Source: Elephas maximus indicus (Eukaryota > Chordata > Mammalia > Proboscidea > Elephantidae). Taken from it: 64,000 bases of DNA. Shown here piece after piece: positions 32,681 through 44,157 of this stretch (positions within the stretch are counted from its first letter, which is position 1; every line of letters starts with the position of its first letter). The stretch is taken from contig NC_064843.1 in assembly GCF_024166365.1 (NCBI RefSeq), forward strand, positions 58,552,532-58,616,531, in the 5' to 3' direction. Both the position numbers and the translations under genes were made by a program. A model generated the notes under the pieces. The model did not search any database and was not told the origin of the DNA. It saw only the letters and a list, made by a program, of their open reading frames with translations.

Positions 32681-32937
32681 AATATTTACGGTCCCACACG
32701 CTGTTCCAGAACCACTGCTCCAGTCAGAAGGGAGTCTTTCTCCCCTCTCTTGACTGTGGCCCAGTCTCAGTAACTCACTTCGAACAGGATGTGGCAGTGA
32801 CTAGCCCCTACCAGGCGACACAGCCTGCGCCTGACTCACTCAGGCCCTTCCCCTCGGAGCCCACCCTGTTGGAGGAAGCCCAAGCTGACCCAGAGAGACA
32901 GACCAGGAGAGGCCACTGTGGGGAGGAATCAGGGCCG

Positions 32938-33016
32938 AGCCAGCAGCCAGCAGCCAGCAGCCAGCAGCCAGCAGCCAGCAGCCAGCAGCCAGCAGCCAGC
33001 AGCCAGCAGCCAGCAG
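32938..33016. repeat. 7-base tandem repeat (CCAGCAG)n
   Basis: About eleven nearly perfect head-to-tail copies of CCAGCAG in about 79 bases. As 7 is not a multiple of 3, it reads as open frames on both strands (SQQPAAS-type and LLAAGCW-type periodic peptides). These frames are artefacts of the repeat. Confidence 0.95.
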
Positions 33017-33289
33017 GTACCAGCCGAGGCATGAGTGGATGGGCTTCACGTGATGCCCAACCCCAGCCTCCTAGGCTCCCAGCTGAGGCCCCAGGAATCG
33101 TCATCATCATCTTCATCATCATGGGGCTGAACAAAGCCTCCCCTGCCCCCTGTGCTGGGCACTCTCCAAACTCCTGACCCACAGAACATACATGCTTTGG
33201 CATAATTTGCTCCTCGGCCATAAAAAAATTTTTTTTTTTTTTTTGTCACTGAATATCTTATTTAATATATCATCTCACACAGTCTATAA

Positions 33290-33453
33290 GCCCGTTAAAC
33301 CTGTTGCTGTCGAGGCAATTCTGACTCATAGCGGACCTATAGGACAGAGTAGAGCTGCCCGTAGGGTTTCCAAGGAGCAACTGGTGGATTCGAACTCCGA
33401 CCTTTTGGTTAGCAGCCGAGCTCCTAACCACTGTGCCACCAGGGTTCCCACAT
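33290..33453 (-). repeat. AfroSINE inserted in an L2 fragment
   Basis: Reverse-complement copy with target duplication CACACAGTCTATAA (33276-33289) and CACATAGTCTATAA (33449-33462), 13 of 14 identical. The L2 sequence reads on after it (TTTATTTATTGTCTGTCTCC). Confidence 0.9.
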
Positions 33454-33462
33454 AGTCTATAA

Positions 33463-33612
33463 TTACGTGTTTATTTATTGTCTGTCTCCTCTCAGGAGAC
33501 TGTGAGGTCCTTGAGGGCAGAGGCTTTGTCTGTTTTTTTTTCTTTTATCGTGTTCAGAGAAGTACTTGGCACTTGGTGGGTACTTGATATGTATTTGTTG
33601 AACAAATGAATC
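33463..33612 (+). repeat. L2 LINE 3' end
   Basis: TTTATTTATTGTCTGTCTCC, GGAGACTGTGAGGTCCTTGA, GGGCAGAGGCTTTGTCTG and TATGTATTTGTTGAACAAAT are the classic L2 3' terminus. The part left of the SINE begins near 33244. Confidence 0.8.
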
Positions 33613-33759
33613 TCTGCTAATTAAAGAAGCAGCTTCTTGCTATAATCCTCGACACCTTCTGCTGAGGCTTGCAACCTTTTCCTGAGGAAAGTGTTCTCTG
33701 GTGTGCTTTGGATCAGTTCCCTGTTAAAAAATATCTCTTCTCAGCCATCTGGAAAATGA

Positions 33760-34735
33760 TAAAGTTGGATCCATACCTCCCACTATACACCAGGAAATAG
33801 GCCAAGCAGATCAGAGATGTATACGTGATAAATTGAAACCATTAAAACCCTAGAAAAAAGCAATGCAGAATTCTGATATAACCTTGGAATGGGGAAGGCT
33901 TTCTAACTACGATTCAGTCTCCAGCAGCCACAAAAGAAAAAGACAGATCAATTCAAACTACATAAAAATAGAAAACATCCGCTTGGACCAAAAAAAAAAA
34001 AAAAAACTCAGCATAAGCAAAATCAAGAAATAAATAACAAGCTGGGGGAAAATTTAGCAATTCACATCACAAAGGACTAACCTTCCTGATACATTAGGAA
34101 AAAAATCCTCCTAGAATTTGGGCAGAGCAAAAGACCAACAATCCAGAAGAAAAGCAGGCCAACAGGCAGTTCACAGACAAGGAGCTAGAAATGGCTCTTA
34201 ATTATATAACACGGTCTTCAATTCTTAACAAGGCATTCAATCATATACCAAGGCATTCATTTTTTTTTTTGTATGCATAATAAGAGAAATGTAAAATAAA
34301 ACTACCCCTACCAGATTGGCCCAAGACCCCAAGCCATGGCAACACACTGTTGGCAGGTGGAATGGACACGGGCACCCTCCACTGCTGGTGGGACTGCAAC
34401 CCGGGACCACTCCTGTGCAGGCTAACTGAACCATATCCACCAAACAACGACCAACTGCATTTCTGGGAATTCATCCCACAAATATGTTTGTACATATTGG
34501 AAATGACATATTACAAAGTTATCATTGTTGCTTTCTTCGCAGTAGCAAAACATTGGAAACAACATAGATGTCCATCAACGTAAGACTAATTATCTAAATT
34601 ATACATCCAAATAATGGAATACCAGAAGAATGCGAACACTTTCTACGTACTGTTATGGAAAGAGCTCCAAGATGTACTATTAAAAGAAAAGTGCAAAGTG
34701 TCAAACAATGCTACCTGCTAATTTTTTAAAAACAG
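33760..34735 (+). mobile_element. Old L1 ORF2 3' region
   Basis: ACCAGGAAATAGGCCAAGCA, TTGAAACCATTAAAACCCTA, CCGCTTGGACCAAAAAAAAA and, at the end, AACAACATAGATGTCCATCA and GGAATACCAGAAGAATGCGA resemble L1 ORF2 into its 3' UTR. No open frame survives. Confidence 0.7.
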
Positions 34736-34780
34736 GGCGGGACGCGGAGGGGGCGGATAAGAAGACGTATTTGCTGATTT

Positions 34781-34970
34781 GTTGCTGTTGGCTGCCATCT
34801 AGCCAGCCCTCAACTCACCGCAACCCTGTGCACAGTGGGATCAGACCGTTTTGATCCATAGGGTCTTATTGGCTGATTTTTGGAACTAGATCGCCAGGCC
34901 TTTCTTCTTCCTAGTCCGTCTTAGTCTGGTAGCTCTGCTGAAACACGCTCAGCATTACAGCAACATGCTT
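34781..34970 (-). repeat. tRNA-Gly-like SINE, lacking its tRNA head
   Basis: It starts GTTGCTGTTGGCTGCCATCT and matches the body of the copy at 19529 (CAGTGGGATCAGACCGTTTT, CAGGCCTTTCTTCTTCCTAG, TTACAGCAACATGC). It stops before the tRNA-like part. Confidence 0.75.
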
Positions 34971-35279
34971 ACATATGTGCACGTTTGGGAAGGTGACACA
35001 AGAAACTGATCATAGTGGCTAGCTATTATGGCAGAGAAGAGACTTAGCAGATGAAGGACAGGTCTGGAAGGAAATCTTCTCTCTACATATGTGTTTCTTT
35101 CCTTCTTATTTCTTCTGAAAATAACCATATAATTTACAACGAGTGATTCACTATGTTGGCTCCAAAAGCAGGTCCCTTATTAAAATATAAGTTTTCTAGG
35201 GAGAAGTGGCCGGAGGCTCAGTCTTTATCACCCCCAGTAGTTTGTGTCTATGATTTCTCCCTCCCTCTCCCTTTTGGAG

Positions 35280-36428
35280 ACCTCAGACTTGATAAGCTGT
35301 TGTCAATTGTTTGTTTGGTGAAATGAGTGCCTTTGTGTGGCCTTTTGCCTTGATTCTTTGGAAAAACAGCTCGAGAAATTTTCCCCCTAAACCCTGAGGA
35401 GTTACATTTGCCCTAGTTTTCTACCTCAGAGGGCTTGTTACTTTTATCCAGGTTGATTGACATTTCCTGGGTAAGCTGTAAACAACTTAGTTTTGTTACC
35501 TTTTGTCTGGCCCTGGGATGCAGCTTGTCCTGGGATCGGTCTATTTTGTGCACCTTGCAAGGACTGGTGGATATATTTATGCTAATGAAGTTACTATAGA
35601 TTAATAGGCAAATGAACTGTCTGTGGCCTACTGAGAAGGGATTGGTCAGTTCATGACCCTGGTGGGAGGGCCATGCCTTGAAATTGACTGGGGGTTTGCT
35701 TATACATGCAACCAACCCCACAGAGGTTGGCAGAAAGAGAAGGAAGACAGAAGCAGAAGGAAGAAAGGAGAGAGATGAAGCCGAGAAAAAGGAGGCAATG
35801 ATGTCCTAAAAGAGCTGTAACACAGGTTGAGGGCTGTAACACTGACGACAGTGAGAGGCCTGGAAGGGGTCCTGTGACAGAGTTGGTGCTAACTGCAGAA
35901 ACTGGCTGCTAGTATGCAGCGAAGAGAGCTAACGAAACTGCTACACTGGCTGTAAGTTGAGTCAATTAGCAGTGAAGTGGTCAATGGCAGAGAGGCTGAA
36001 GGCAGAGAGGCCCGTGCAGTTCAGAGAGGGTGTGCACGGTCAAAAGTATGCCTGTCCTGAGGGGGCAAGAGGAACCTATTCTGAGGGGGTGGAGAGGGGG
36101 CCTGCGTGGGGGAGAGGGGGCCTGCGTGGGGGAGAGGGGGCCTGCAGAGCAGAGAAAGGAGAGGGGGCCTGTGGAGCAGAGCAAAGGGCCTGCTCGTTTG
36201 CACAGCCGGGAGGAGCTGAGAGAGCTGTTCTGCACTGAAGGAGGGATGTGCTCTCCGCTTCGGGGGAGTCCTCTGGATTTCGCATACATGCTTCCTGATC
36301 CCCATCCCAAGTTGTAGCCTGTTGCTTCCTTAATAAACCACTTAAACGTAAGTGTGGTCTGTGAGTTCTCTGTGGCCGTGTGGATTATCAAACCCGGAAG
36401 AGAAGTAGAGAGTGCCATGGGGGAAAGC
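35280..36428 (+). mobile_element. ERVL-type LTR with minisatellite
   Basis: Sense LTR of an old endogenous retrovirus. It has a polyadenylation signal TTAATAAACCACTTAAACG near 36330, GTGTGGTCTGTGAGTTCTCT after it, and directly downstream a primer binding site (36429-36444). A 20-base minisatellite lies inside (36091-36145). The left boundary is approximate. Open frames here are by-products of the GC-rich repeat. Confidence 0.6.
36091..36145. repeat. 20-base minisatellite
   Basis: Two complete units of GGAGAGGGGGCCTGCGTGGG and a third partial unit, followed by a related GGAGAGGGGGCCTG at 36160-36173. It lies within the LTR. Confidence 0.9.
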
Positions 36429-36444
36429 TGGTGTCAGAATTGGG
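36429..36444 (+). other. Retroviral primer binding site, tRNA-Leu type
   Basis: TGGTGTCAGAATTGGG is complementary, with one mismatch, to the 3' end of tRNA-Leu (CCCACTTCTGACACCA). This is the primer known for ERVL elements. It lies right of an LTR-like end, so the LTR was once a 5' LTR. A run of 14 G (36441-36454) follows. Confidence 0.7.
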
Positions 36445-37312
36445 GGGGGGGGGGGAGACCTCCACCTCATAAGGATCAACCTTGGCTGATCTTGATTCAC
36501 GTTGTACCCTCTGAAGTTGGACAGGCTCTCTTGCTAATAGTACCATTTTACAGTATTAAACACTATCGGTGGCAAGTGAACCATTCCCCAGCTGCTGAGA
36601 GCATTGAATGCTAAACAGTCACTGTAGCTAAAAATGCCCAGGAGGTTATGTCTTTCTGTCTTACCCCCAGTGGCTGCTCACAGCCAATGACTCACCCCCT
36701 GACCTCAAGGTGGGACAACTCTATGGGGCCATTCATGTTCCAGAGCTCCCTGTGGGATCAGATTGAGGCTGGACTCCAGATGACCCCACATGTTTGCCTA
36801 GTTTCTTCCTTTTCCCTCCTCACTGGTTTCTCCCGAAAACCCTTCTCCCCACACCCCAGAATAGATCACTTACCCCAGAAGCTGTGTTTCAGCTCTGCTT
36901 CTAGGAACCCAACCTGAGACATCAATGAAACAAACCTTTTCTCTATACTCAACTACCAGGTCAGCACTTCTGACCAGCACAGGTATCAGCATTTCCACTA
37001 TATTGACCTGACACCAACTACAAGTAAAGATACGATGTGGGTGGACTTAGTGCCGGTTAGTACAGGGTTTAAATAAGGAATATAAAATATTGACAATAGT
37101 CCCTCCCCATCACCTGCAGATGTAAGGTTCCAAGGCTCCCAGCCAGAGACCCAATGTCCCAAATCACAATCCTGAACATTTTAGCTGGATTTCCTGACAG
37201 TTGGCTGAGAGTAGGACTGGCAAACAGGATTGGGAGCAAAAAGAAGTCTAAAAGGCTAGAGTGGACGTCAGTTGGCTTTGCCTGCCATGGCAGAGACTGG
37301 GGATTATCCACT

Positions 37313-37724
37313 GTTACAGACTGAATTATTATGTGGAAGTCCTAATCCCGTACCTGTAAATGTGATGTTTGGAATTAGGGGTTTTCTTTTGCTACGTTAA
37401 TAAGGTCATACTGGAGTAGGATGGGTCCTAAATCTAATCCTTCTGAGTGGTGTTTTATAAACAGAGCAGAATAGTCATAGAGACACATACAGGGGAAGGA
37501 TCCATGTGAGGACTCTTCTACAAGTGAGGAAGGCCAAGAAATGTGAAGGACTACAGAAGTTGAAAGAGACAGCGAACATCTTCCCCTAGAGCTGACACAG
37601 AGAGAGCATAGCTCTGCTGATGGTCTGAATTTGGACTTCTAGTCTCCATAACTGTAAGAAAATAAAACTCTAAAGCCACCCACTTGTGGTATTTCTGTTA
37701 CAGCAGCACTGGTCAACTAAGACA
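37313..37724 (+). mobile_element. Solo LTR, MLT1-like (MaLR)
   Basis: It begins TGTTACAGACTGAATTATTA and ends GGTCAACTAAGACA (TG...CA). It contains GGTCATACTGGAGTAGGATG, GGACTTCTAGTCTCCATAAC, GTAAGAAAATAAAACTCT and CACTTGTGGTATTTCTGTTA. No internal retroviral sequence is adjacent. Confidence 0.75.
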
Positions 37725-39884
37725 TTCACCATAATCCATTCTCCCATTCTTCCCTACAAAAGTGTGTGGTGAGAAAGCTACCTTTTCCAGCCTTCCAGTT
37801 AATGTGGCTAGATCCTCACCTGGAATGTGAGTGAAGGAAGTTTGAGTCACGTTCAGGCCAGCAGCTTCAGGTAGAGGGTTTGGCCCTTCCACACTTGTAG
37901 CAGATGTGGTATTGCCCCATCCAGGTTCCCCAGTGTTCACTCTCTGTGCTGAAGGCTGCTAGGGCTGTCCCTGTAACTCTGCCTGAAGGTTTTTTCCTGC
38001 ACAGCAAGCATGCTTGGCCAGGGCTCCGGGCAAGCTGGAAGGGCCCAGAAATTAATGGCCCCAGTCCCAGTAGCCCTCAACCAATGGCAGGTGGGGAGTC
38101 AGTAGACAAATAATTTCCTATGTCTCTCCACATTCTATTCAGTATCCCAGAGGTCTCCAGTAGATTAAATTCCAATTGCCCACAGCAGGAAACTTCCTTG
38201 GCCATATTCCCTTTAGCGGTTGTCTTCCCTTTCCTGTCACAGCTCCCCATCCCCTGTAGAAGCTTCCTGGAATCACCTCCTCAGCAGTCTACTTGAACTT
38301 GAATCCTCACATCAGGAACTGCTTCTGTATTGGCTGAAACCCACTGAGACCCAGCTTCAACCATGCATGTTTACAATGCCCTGGGACACAGCAGAGCAAC
38401 AAAAGGAAAGAAATCTAGGTCCCTGAACTGCTACCCGAGAAACAACTCTCTCTCTTCTCTAAACCACAGAGTGTGTTGGGAATCTTCTGTTACAGCAGCT
38501 ATACCTTAGCTTAACTAGTATACCTGCCCAGCCTCCATTTCCTCTTGTGGTCATGGTGCCCTGATTTTCTGCTGGGGAGCCACCTTCCCCCAATCCCAGG
38601 CCAGGGCTGTATCTATCTGTCCTGTTGCCTTTACCCCCACTCCCCCAGGTGGCTCAGACATAGGCTATACTATATCAAATATAGCCAGGGTAATATCACC
38701 ATCTGTCCCAGAGCACTGTGATTGGCTCAGGGGTGGGCCCAGGACCCAAATCAGACCAATCAGAGACTGGGAGTGTTGCTACACAGTGTGATATAACTCC
38801 TAAGCTGTGGGTGGCCATCCTGATTCCACCTGAGCCTGCCAGAGAATCCACGGAGTGGGGGTGGGGGGGGGTGCTGAACTAAAAAGCAAAGAGAAACTTG
38901 AGAGACATTGATGATGTTATTTAAGCATCCAGGTCTGGCCATACCTGAAGCTGGTTCAATCCTAGACTTTTCAGCTAATACATTCCCTTTTCTGCTCAAG
39001 TTGTTTTCAGCTGGGTTCCTGTCACTTGCAACCCAGAATTCTGTCACAAAGTCTGACTCTAAAGAGAGTATCAGCTGGTTCATAATTCCCTGGGCCAAAC
39101 AATGCTCACTTTTGTTGTCTGAATTACCCAGATGACCTAAAAGAAAGCAAGTCAGCTACCTTTTAGTCTCTGTGTCCTCTATGAATTGCTAGGAGAGACA
39201 ACACCGTGTGCTTTGCCAGCAAAGCGGGGGTCAAGTGAGGTGCTGGCTGTCCGCTGCCAGAACCACTCCCCCACCATGCAGCTGAGGCCCCTGTCCCACC
39301 CCTGCCGCTGCTGATCCCCAGCGTGGCCATTCGGATTCTGTGCACCTCGGCCTTACCAGAGCCTTCTCCTCAGAGCAGCCCCTCACCCCCACCCCGTGGG
39401 AAGGCCCTACAGAGCCTGCCCCAGTCTCACCCTGCTTCTAGCACAGTCCAGGGCCACCCTGACAGCCAGTTCTCTCCTTTCTGAAGGAAGGGTGGGGAGA
39501 GGAAAAGAGAGGGGCTTGGAGCAGACTTCGGGATTCCTGGCCACTTCGTCCGACAATCAGCCTACGCTCTGGGGTTGCTTCATCTGCCCATGGGAACTGT
39601 GATGCTGACCCCAGAAGTGCTCTGGAGACTTCTCCAGAGAATATCTGCCGGCAAGGGGTGCCTGCCCTGGTGCCTGCACACTGCGGTGCGAGAAAGAAAC
39701 GTATGTTTCCTTCCTTTCTTCCAGAAGAAAACTGCTGATTCAGAAAACAGAAATGTTAACTCGAGTTTCAGGATATGCCACTTAAAATGTCCAGATTGGG
39801 GTCGAAATGGCAAATGTTTTGTTATATATATTTTATCACACACATACAGTCCATATTCAGCACAATGCCTGGCCCTTGGTGTAG

Positions 39885-39970
39885 GAAAGGAAGAGAGAGA
39901 CTGTGGAGAGGAAGGGGGCTGGGGGGAGGGAGGAGAAGGAAGGACAGAAAAGAAAAGGAGAAGGAAATAG
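39885..39970 (+). repeat. Purine-rich tract
   Basis: About 85 bases of almost pure purine (GGAAGAGAGAGACTGTGGAG onward to AGAAAAGGAGAAGGAAATAG). Simple-sequence character only. Confidence 0.8.
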
Positions 39971-40857
39971 GAAAACGGCCTCATCATTGGAACATTTCCC
40001 TAGACCAAGGAGGGGGCTAGCCCCCAGGCAGGAATTCCATGATCTTCCAGGGCAAAAATGAACCCAGCACTTGGCCCTAGGGAACAAGGGGCAGGTAGCG
40101 AAGGACAGCTGGTGGAGAGGATTAGCACGTGTACCTGGCTCAGAAAGCTCCTGCGTGAACTGAGGTAAGTGCCTCTCCTGACCATGGTGCTTTCCTGAGG
40201 GTTCTGGGCCTGTCCTACTGCCCCTGTGGTCAGGGAAGTGCTGTGGAAATCACCAACCCTGCCCTTTGCCCAATCTTGGTCTCAAATCAGGCTTTACTGT
40301 CAACCCCTCATATCTCTGAGGACAGGCTTCTAAGGTGAGGAGATCCAGGTGGCCAAAGGTTGCCACACTTGGCCGCCACACCCCGTGAAGGGAACCCCTG
40401 ACACCACTGTCCCTCCAGCAGGGGTCCTTTGTATACGAATGAGTATTCCTCCTATTCCTCCGCTCTGGTGTCTGCTGCATGGCTTACCCAGTGCACAGCT
40501 TACCCAGTGCACAGCTGGAGGAACGAGAAGTGCTTTCAGCCAGCAAGGCCTCAGCAAGCCAAGGCATCCTGCAGGGACTCCATGGCCATAAAAAGGTACC
40601 AGAGAGTTGATGATTTACCCACCTTTATTGGACAAGGCCGTCATGCTGACCCAAGGCCTCTCTGCCCGGCGGCCTGCGTCTATCAGTCTTCCTCTGCTAT
40701 TTTTTTCTTGTTCTACCCAACACTCAAAATACACCTTTTCAAAGCCACCTCATTAATACAAAATAATCAAACCCCAAAATAACCGGGAAGTCAAACGTCA
40801 CACCAGCAGCCCTCAACAGAGAGCTATAGGTCACCGCTCTCCTGTTTGTTAAAAAAA

Positions 40858-41301
40858 AGTTTCACAAGAACATTTCATTTATTAAAACAATTTCTGTAAA
40901 CTGAGAATAATAAAATTCATGTTCTTTGCTTGAGTAGCATTTCAAGTGGAAGTACTTTTATTTTAAGGCACCGTAAAATGAAGGACTCTGTAAGGACATC
41001 TCTGCTTCCATGTGTAAAAGTCCTTTAAAAAAAAAAAAGCCTGCATGGTGATCATGGCTGTCGGAGTGTGGAAAACAAACGTCCTTCAATGCAGCTGTCC
41101 TCACCAGGACACATGCTACAGAGCTTGACATCGCTATTAAAACTGACAACCTCAGGACAGGTCCCCCATGAGGTCCCCAAAGGACAGAGAGGTACACTGA
41201 ACAATTACAATTAAAAAGAGGCAGTGGGGTGGGGGACCCACAAAACCAAAGCCCCATGTAAACTTGGCAGCGTTGGCGTCTCTCCGTCCCCTTCCTCCTC
41301 C
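40858..41301 (-). other. OVOL2: OVOL2 3' UTR
   Basis: About 440 bases between the OVOL2 stop codon and an AATAAA at 40883-40878 on the minus strand. The cleavage site is expected near 40855-40865. Its length is close to what I recall for human OVOL2. It contains an A run (41028-41039) and no transposon. Confidence 0.75.
40878..40883 (-). terminator. OVOL2: OVOL2 polyadenylation signal
   Basis: TTTATT on the plus strand is AATAAA on the minus strand, about 420 bases after the OVOL2 stop codon and followed by a T-rich stretch. Confidence 0.75.
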
Positions 41302-41612
41302 TCACTTCTCCTTCTCATTCAGGCTGGCATCCCTCTGCAGCGTGGACGTCAGCTTGTTCTGCAAAATCGCCGCCAGTTTTTTGGACGTCTTTTTGAGAAG
41401 CGTGCTGCCTGGGTGGGCACTGTTCACGTGCAGGTACAGGTCCTCCTGGGTGGGGCCCGTGTAGCCACAGTCCTCGCAGACGTAGAGCTTGTCCCGGCGT
41501 TGCTTGTACGCGTACTGCTGCTGCACCCCGTGGATCTTCTTCAGGTGGGACTCCAGGGAGCAGCGCTGGGTGAAGGCTTTGTTGCAAACGTCACATTTGT
41601 AGGGGCGGATGC
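41302..41612 (-). CDS. OVOL2: OVO-like zinc finger 2, last coding exon (zinc fingers 3 and 4)
   Basis: The minus-strand exon starts after a CTTGCAG acceptor (AG at 41614-41613), in phase with a preceding G, and stops at TGA (41304-41302). It encodes 102 complete residues: IRPYKCDVCNKAFTQRCSLESHLKKIH (third C2H2 finger), a basic linker QQQYAYKQRRDK, and YVCEDCGYTGPTQEDLYLHVNSAH (fourth C2H2 finger), then a C-tail ending LNEKEK. This matches the OVOL2 C-terminus. OVOL2 is a nuclear transcription repressor that keeps epithelial identity, opposes epithelial-mesenchymal transition and acts in germ-cell, skin and corneal development. Earlier exons (N-terminal SNAG-like region, fingers 1 and 2) lie further right, outside this window. 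The tail differs somewhat from human (LQRDASLNEKEK against LQENSTLSEEEEKK). OVOL1 and OVOL3 have similar fingers, but the QQYAYKQRRDKLYVCEDCGYTGPTQEDLYLHV stretch and synteny favour OVOL2. Confidence 0.95.
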
Positions 41613-42429
41613 CTGCAAGGGTGAGGGCAGACATGTCACTGGTGGGTCACAGCCAAGCCAGAGAGAGCCTCCAACTAGGAAGCCACTAACGGTCATCACG
41701 GCCTGGGATCCATGACAATGTGAGGAAAATGATTAAAGCAAGAAACAAAATTGTCTACAAAGGAATATAACATGCACACGAGCAAATATAACAAACATTA
41801 TGGTGAATATAGCCAAAAAAAAGGCTGCCTGGATTTGGGAGGAGGATTTTTATCCCTCTCATTTTTATGCCTTAGTGTTTTAATTTTATAGTGACCAAAG
41901 TAAACTTGGTTTTTATTTTAGTTTGTATTTTCCTGGGAACAGACCATAACATGAAGATTCCAGGACAAGTGGTTTATTTGGTGATCCCCTACGTACCCGT
42001 AAGGGAATGAGGAAGGCAAGGGAGCCAACACAGACAACTTGGTTTTATCAAGTTAGTTACTGGTGTGGGTAACTGGAGCTCAGTCCTGCCAGGGAACCTT
42101 GGGAGACAGTGTAGAACATGCACCTCCGAGTTACCTCCCCCTCAGCCACTGGGTATTCGTCCGCCAGCTCCCTCAGTCATTGTTTGGGGCTGCTCCTGGG
42201 CAGCACGAAGTCCCTCCCCAGGACTTCTGTCCTTACACAGACAGGGTGGGCTCGGGCAGGAAGCCCCTTAGGGAGAGCTGCAGGAGTGGGCAGCTCAACT
42301 TAGACAGGTGTGCGTGGAGATGGTCAGGGTGAGGGCATGGATGGGGCACTGGCAGCATGTGCCACAGCTATGAAAACACCTCCAAACTAGATCTTGTGCT
42401 GGCTTTAGACTATGGCTAATTCTAGTGGA

Positions 42430-42608
42430 GAAGTCCCTCCACTAATGGTGCAAATAGTTAATCTGCTCGGCTGCTAACTGAAAGGTTAGAGGTTCAAGTC
42501 CACCCAGATCTACTTCCAAAAAATCAGCCATTGAAAACCCCATAGAGCACAGTTCTAATCTGACACACATAGGATCGCCATGAGTTGGAGTCAACTGTCA
42601 GCTGGTTT
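42430..42608 (+). repeat. AfroSINE, CCTGGGTGGT variant
   Basis: Sense copy with TAATGGTGCAAATAGTTAAT, AGGTTCAAGTCCACCCAGA, the CTACTTCCAAAAAATCAGCC segment, and GATCGCCATGAGTTGGAGTC. Confidence 0.8.
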
Positions 42609-42635
42609 AATCTTAGTGAGGCTTCCGTCTGGATG

Positions 42636-42680
42636 GACAGTCACGTGGACAGTCACATGGACAGTCACATGCACAGTATA
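42636..42680. repeat. Short 12-base tandem repeat
   Basis: Three copies of GACAGTCACxTG followed by a changed fourth. Minor. Confidence 0.8.
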
Positions 42681-43729
42681 CAGCAGGGAACTCAGCTCTT
42701 CTTACTTCCATCACCGGAATGTCGCAGCTTCATGAGGTCAGAAGGTCAAACAAAGCCATTTAATTGCAGACTATGGGAGGTGGCATTGATTATTTCAATG
42801 AACTTGAACAGTGTTTTACATATTTGCTGGAGCCTCGGAATCACCTGGATAGCTTATTAATATTTTGACTCATTCCTCCTGAGACTCACTGGGCCTGGGG
42901 TGCGGATCAGGAATCTATATTTTTAATAAACATCCCTAGATATTCTAATGTTTGAACTGGCTTTAGGGAGGCACCAACTAGGGTTGTAAGATTCTGGTTC
43001 TGGGCTCACCTGGGGTCAGGTGAGCTAGTGGCAGAGCAGAGGCCACAGTCCACACCCAACTCAGTGCCTTCCACTGTCCAAGGCCATCGTTCCAGCTGGC
43101 ACCTGACCAAAGTCTCACAATCAAGCAGAAGGCTGGAGTCCATGGCAGAAGGAAACGTGCTAAGCCTGAATCTCACAGGACAGTCTAAGAAGATGGTAGC
43201 TACAGCAGATCAGCACAGCTTACCGAGCATCTGTTGTGTGCAGCCTGCTGTACCCAGCACTGCGGGGAGATGGGCAAAGTTAACAATCACAGCAAGGTCT
43301 AACTTAGGCTCTAAAGGAGGCCGCGGTGCCGCGGAAGCACAGCAACCCCAGAGATGATGAACGCTGTGAGAGGAACCTGGAGCCGGGAGGGAACACCGGG
43401 AGGAACCACAGGCTGCCTCAGAACGAGAGGACGGAAGACCACAGCCCTGAGGAACCCCAAAAGCCCTGGACTCTAGGTCTGGGGCTGGGACTAAGAAGAT
43501 GCATTTTAATTTTTACATTAAAAAAATTTAGTTGTTTAAATCTAAAAGTAATATACCCCCAGGGTATAAAACGAAAGAGGAGAAATAGTTTAAGGTGAAA
43601 AAGAAAATGTATCCCTTTTCAGCCCACCCACCTCCCATTCCCCAGTCCCACTGTCAACAGGTTCTTGTGAATTACATATTTAAGTTCATACATATATACA
43701 TATGCATATATATATAAAACTTGAATATT

Positions 43730-43889
43730 GTTGTTGTTAGCTGCCATTGAGTCAGTTCCGACTCATACTGCCCATATAGGACAGAGCAGAGCTGCCCCAC
43801 AGGGTTTCCAAGGAGTGGCTGGTGGATTTGAACTGCCAACCTTTTGGTTAGCAGCCTGAGCTCTTAACCACTGTGCCACCAGGGCTCCT
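43730..43889 (-). repeat. AfroSINE, first of a tandem pair
   Basis: Reverse-complement copy: CATTGAGTCAGTTCCGACTC, CAGGGTTTCCAAGGAGTGGC and terminal CACCAGGGCTCC. A (TA)n run separates it from the next copy. Confidence 0.9.
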
Positions 43890-43930
43890 AAATATATATA
43901 TATATATATATATATTTACATATTATATAT
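43890..43930. repeat. (TA)n microsatellite between two SINEs
   Basis: AATATATATATATATATATA followed by TTTACATATTATATATAAAA. Confidence 0.9.
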
Positions 43931-44088
43931 AAAACCCACCGCCGTTGAGTCGATTCCAACACATACCAACCCTATAGCACAGAGCAGAACTGCTCCACAG
44001 GGTTTCTGAGGAGCACCTGGTGGATTCAAACTGCCTACCTTTTGGTTAGCAGCTGTAGCTCTTAACCACTACACCACCAAGGTTTCCA
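43931..44088 (-). repeat. AfroSINE, second of a tandem pair
   Basis: Same orientation as its neighbour: AAAACCCACCGCCGTTGAGT, CACAGGGTTTCTGAGGAGCA, terminal CACCACCAAGGTTTCC. The two differ from each other at many positions, so they look like separate insertions at an AT-rich target, not a recent duplication. Confidence 0.9.
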
Positions 44089-44115
44089 ATGTATTTAAAT
44101 ATATATTTACATACA

Positions 44116-44116
<1 letters not shown>

Positions 44117-44156
<40 letters not shown>
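44117..44156. repeat. (AC)n microsatellite
   Basis: About 18-20 AC units, almost pure. Confidence 0.95.

Positions 44157-44157
<1 letters not shown>

Larger units (their letters stand above)
12966..40857. other. MGME1-OVOL2 intergenic region
   Basis: About 28 kb with no gene I can recognise; the mobile elements in it are listed separately. Stretches where I see nothing definite include 13800-14550, 15575-15830, 18880-19528, 20725-21960, 23120-23350, 26330-26850, 29430-29825, 31742-32130, 33612-33760, 36450-37310, 37730-38600 and 38600-40850. Several of these look like eroded LTR sequence (for example 22030-22262, 36650-36925 and 38100-38520, ending in AACCCAAxCTAAGAC-like text). Open frames in this region are short, lack similarity to known families and mostly lie within repeats. 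Confidence 0.7.

Noticed and set aside
32938-33016. Regular repeats considered as a CRISPR array
   Set aside because: The units are head-to-tail 7-mers with no spacers, in a mammalian genome.
32791-33221. Open frames rich in SSQQPAA or LLAAGCW repeats
   Set aside because: They are produced by the CCAGCAG tandem array and have no independent coding evidence.
35957-36418. Open frames of about 90-145 codons on both strands
   Set aside because: They lie in the ERVL-type LTR and its 20-base minisatellite; composition is repeat-driven.
39580-39987. Frame of about 135 codons on the minus strand near 39.6-40.0 kb
   Set aside because: It is Ser/Pro/Phe-rich because it reads across a purine-rich tract; no family resemblance.
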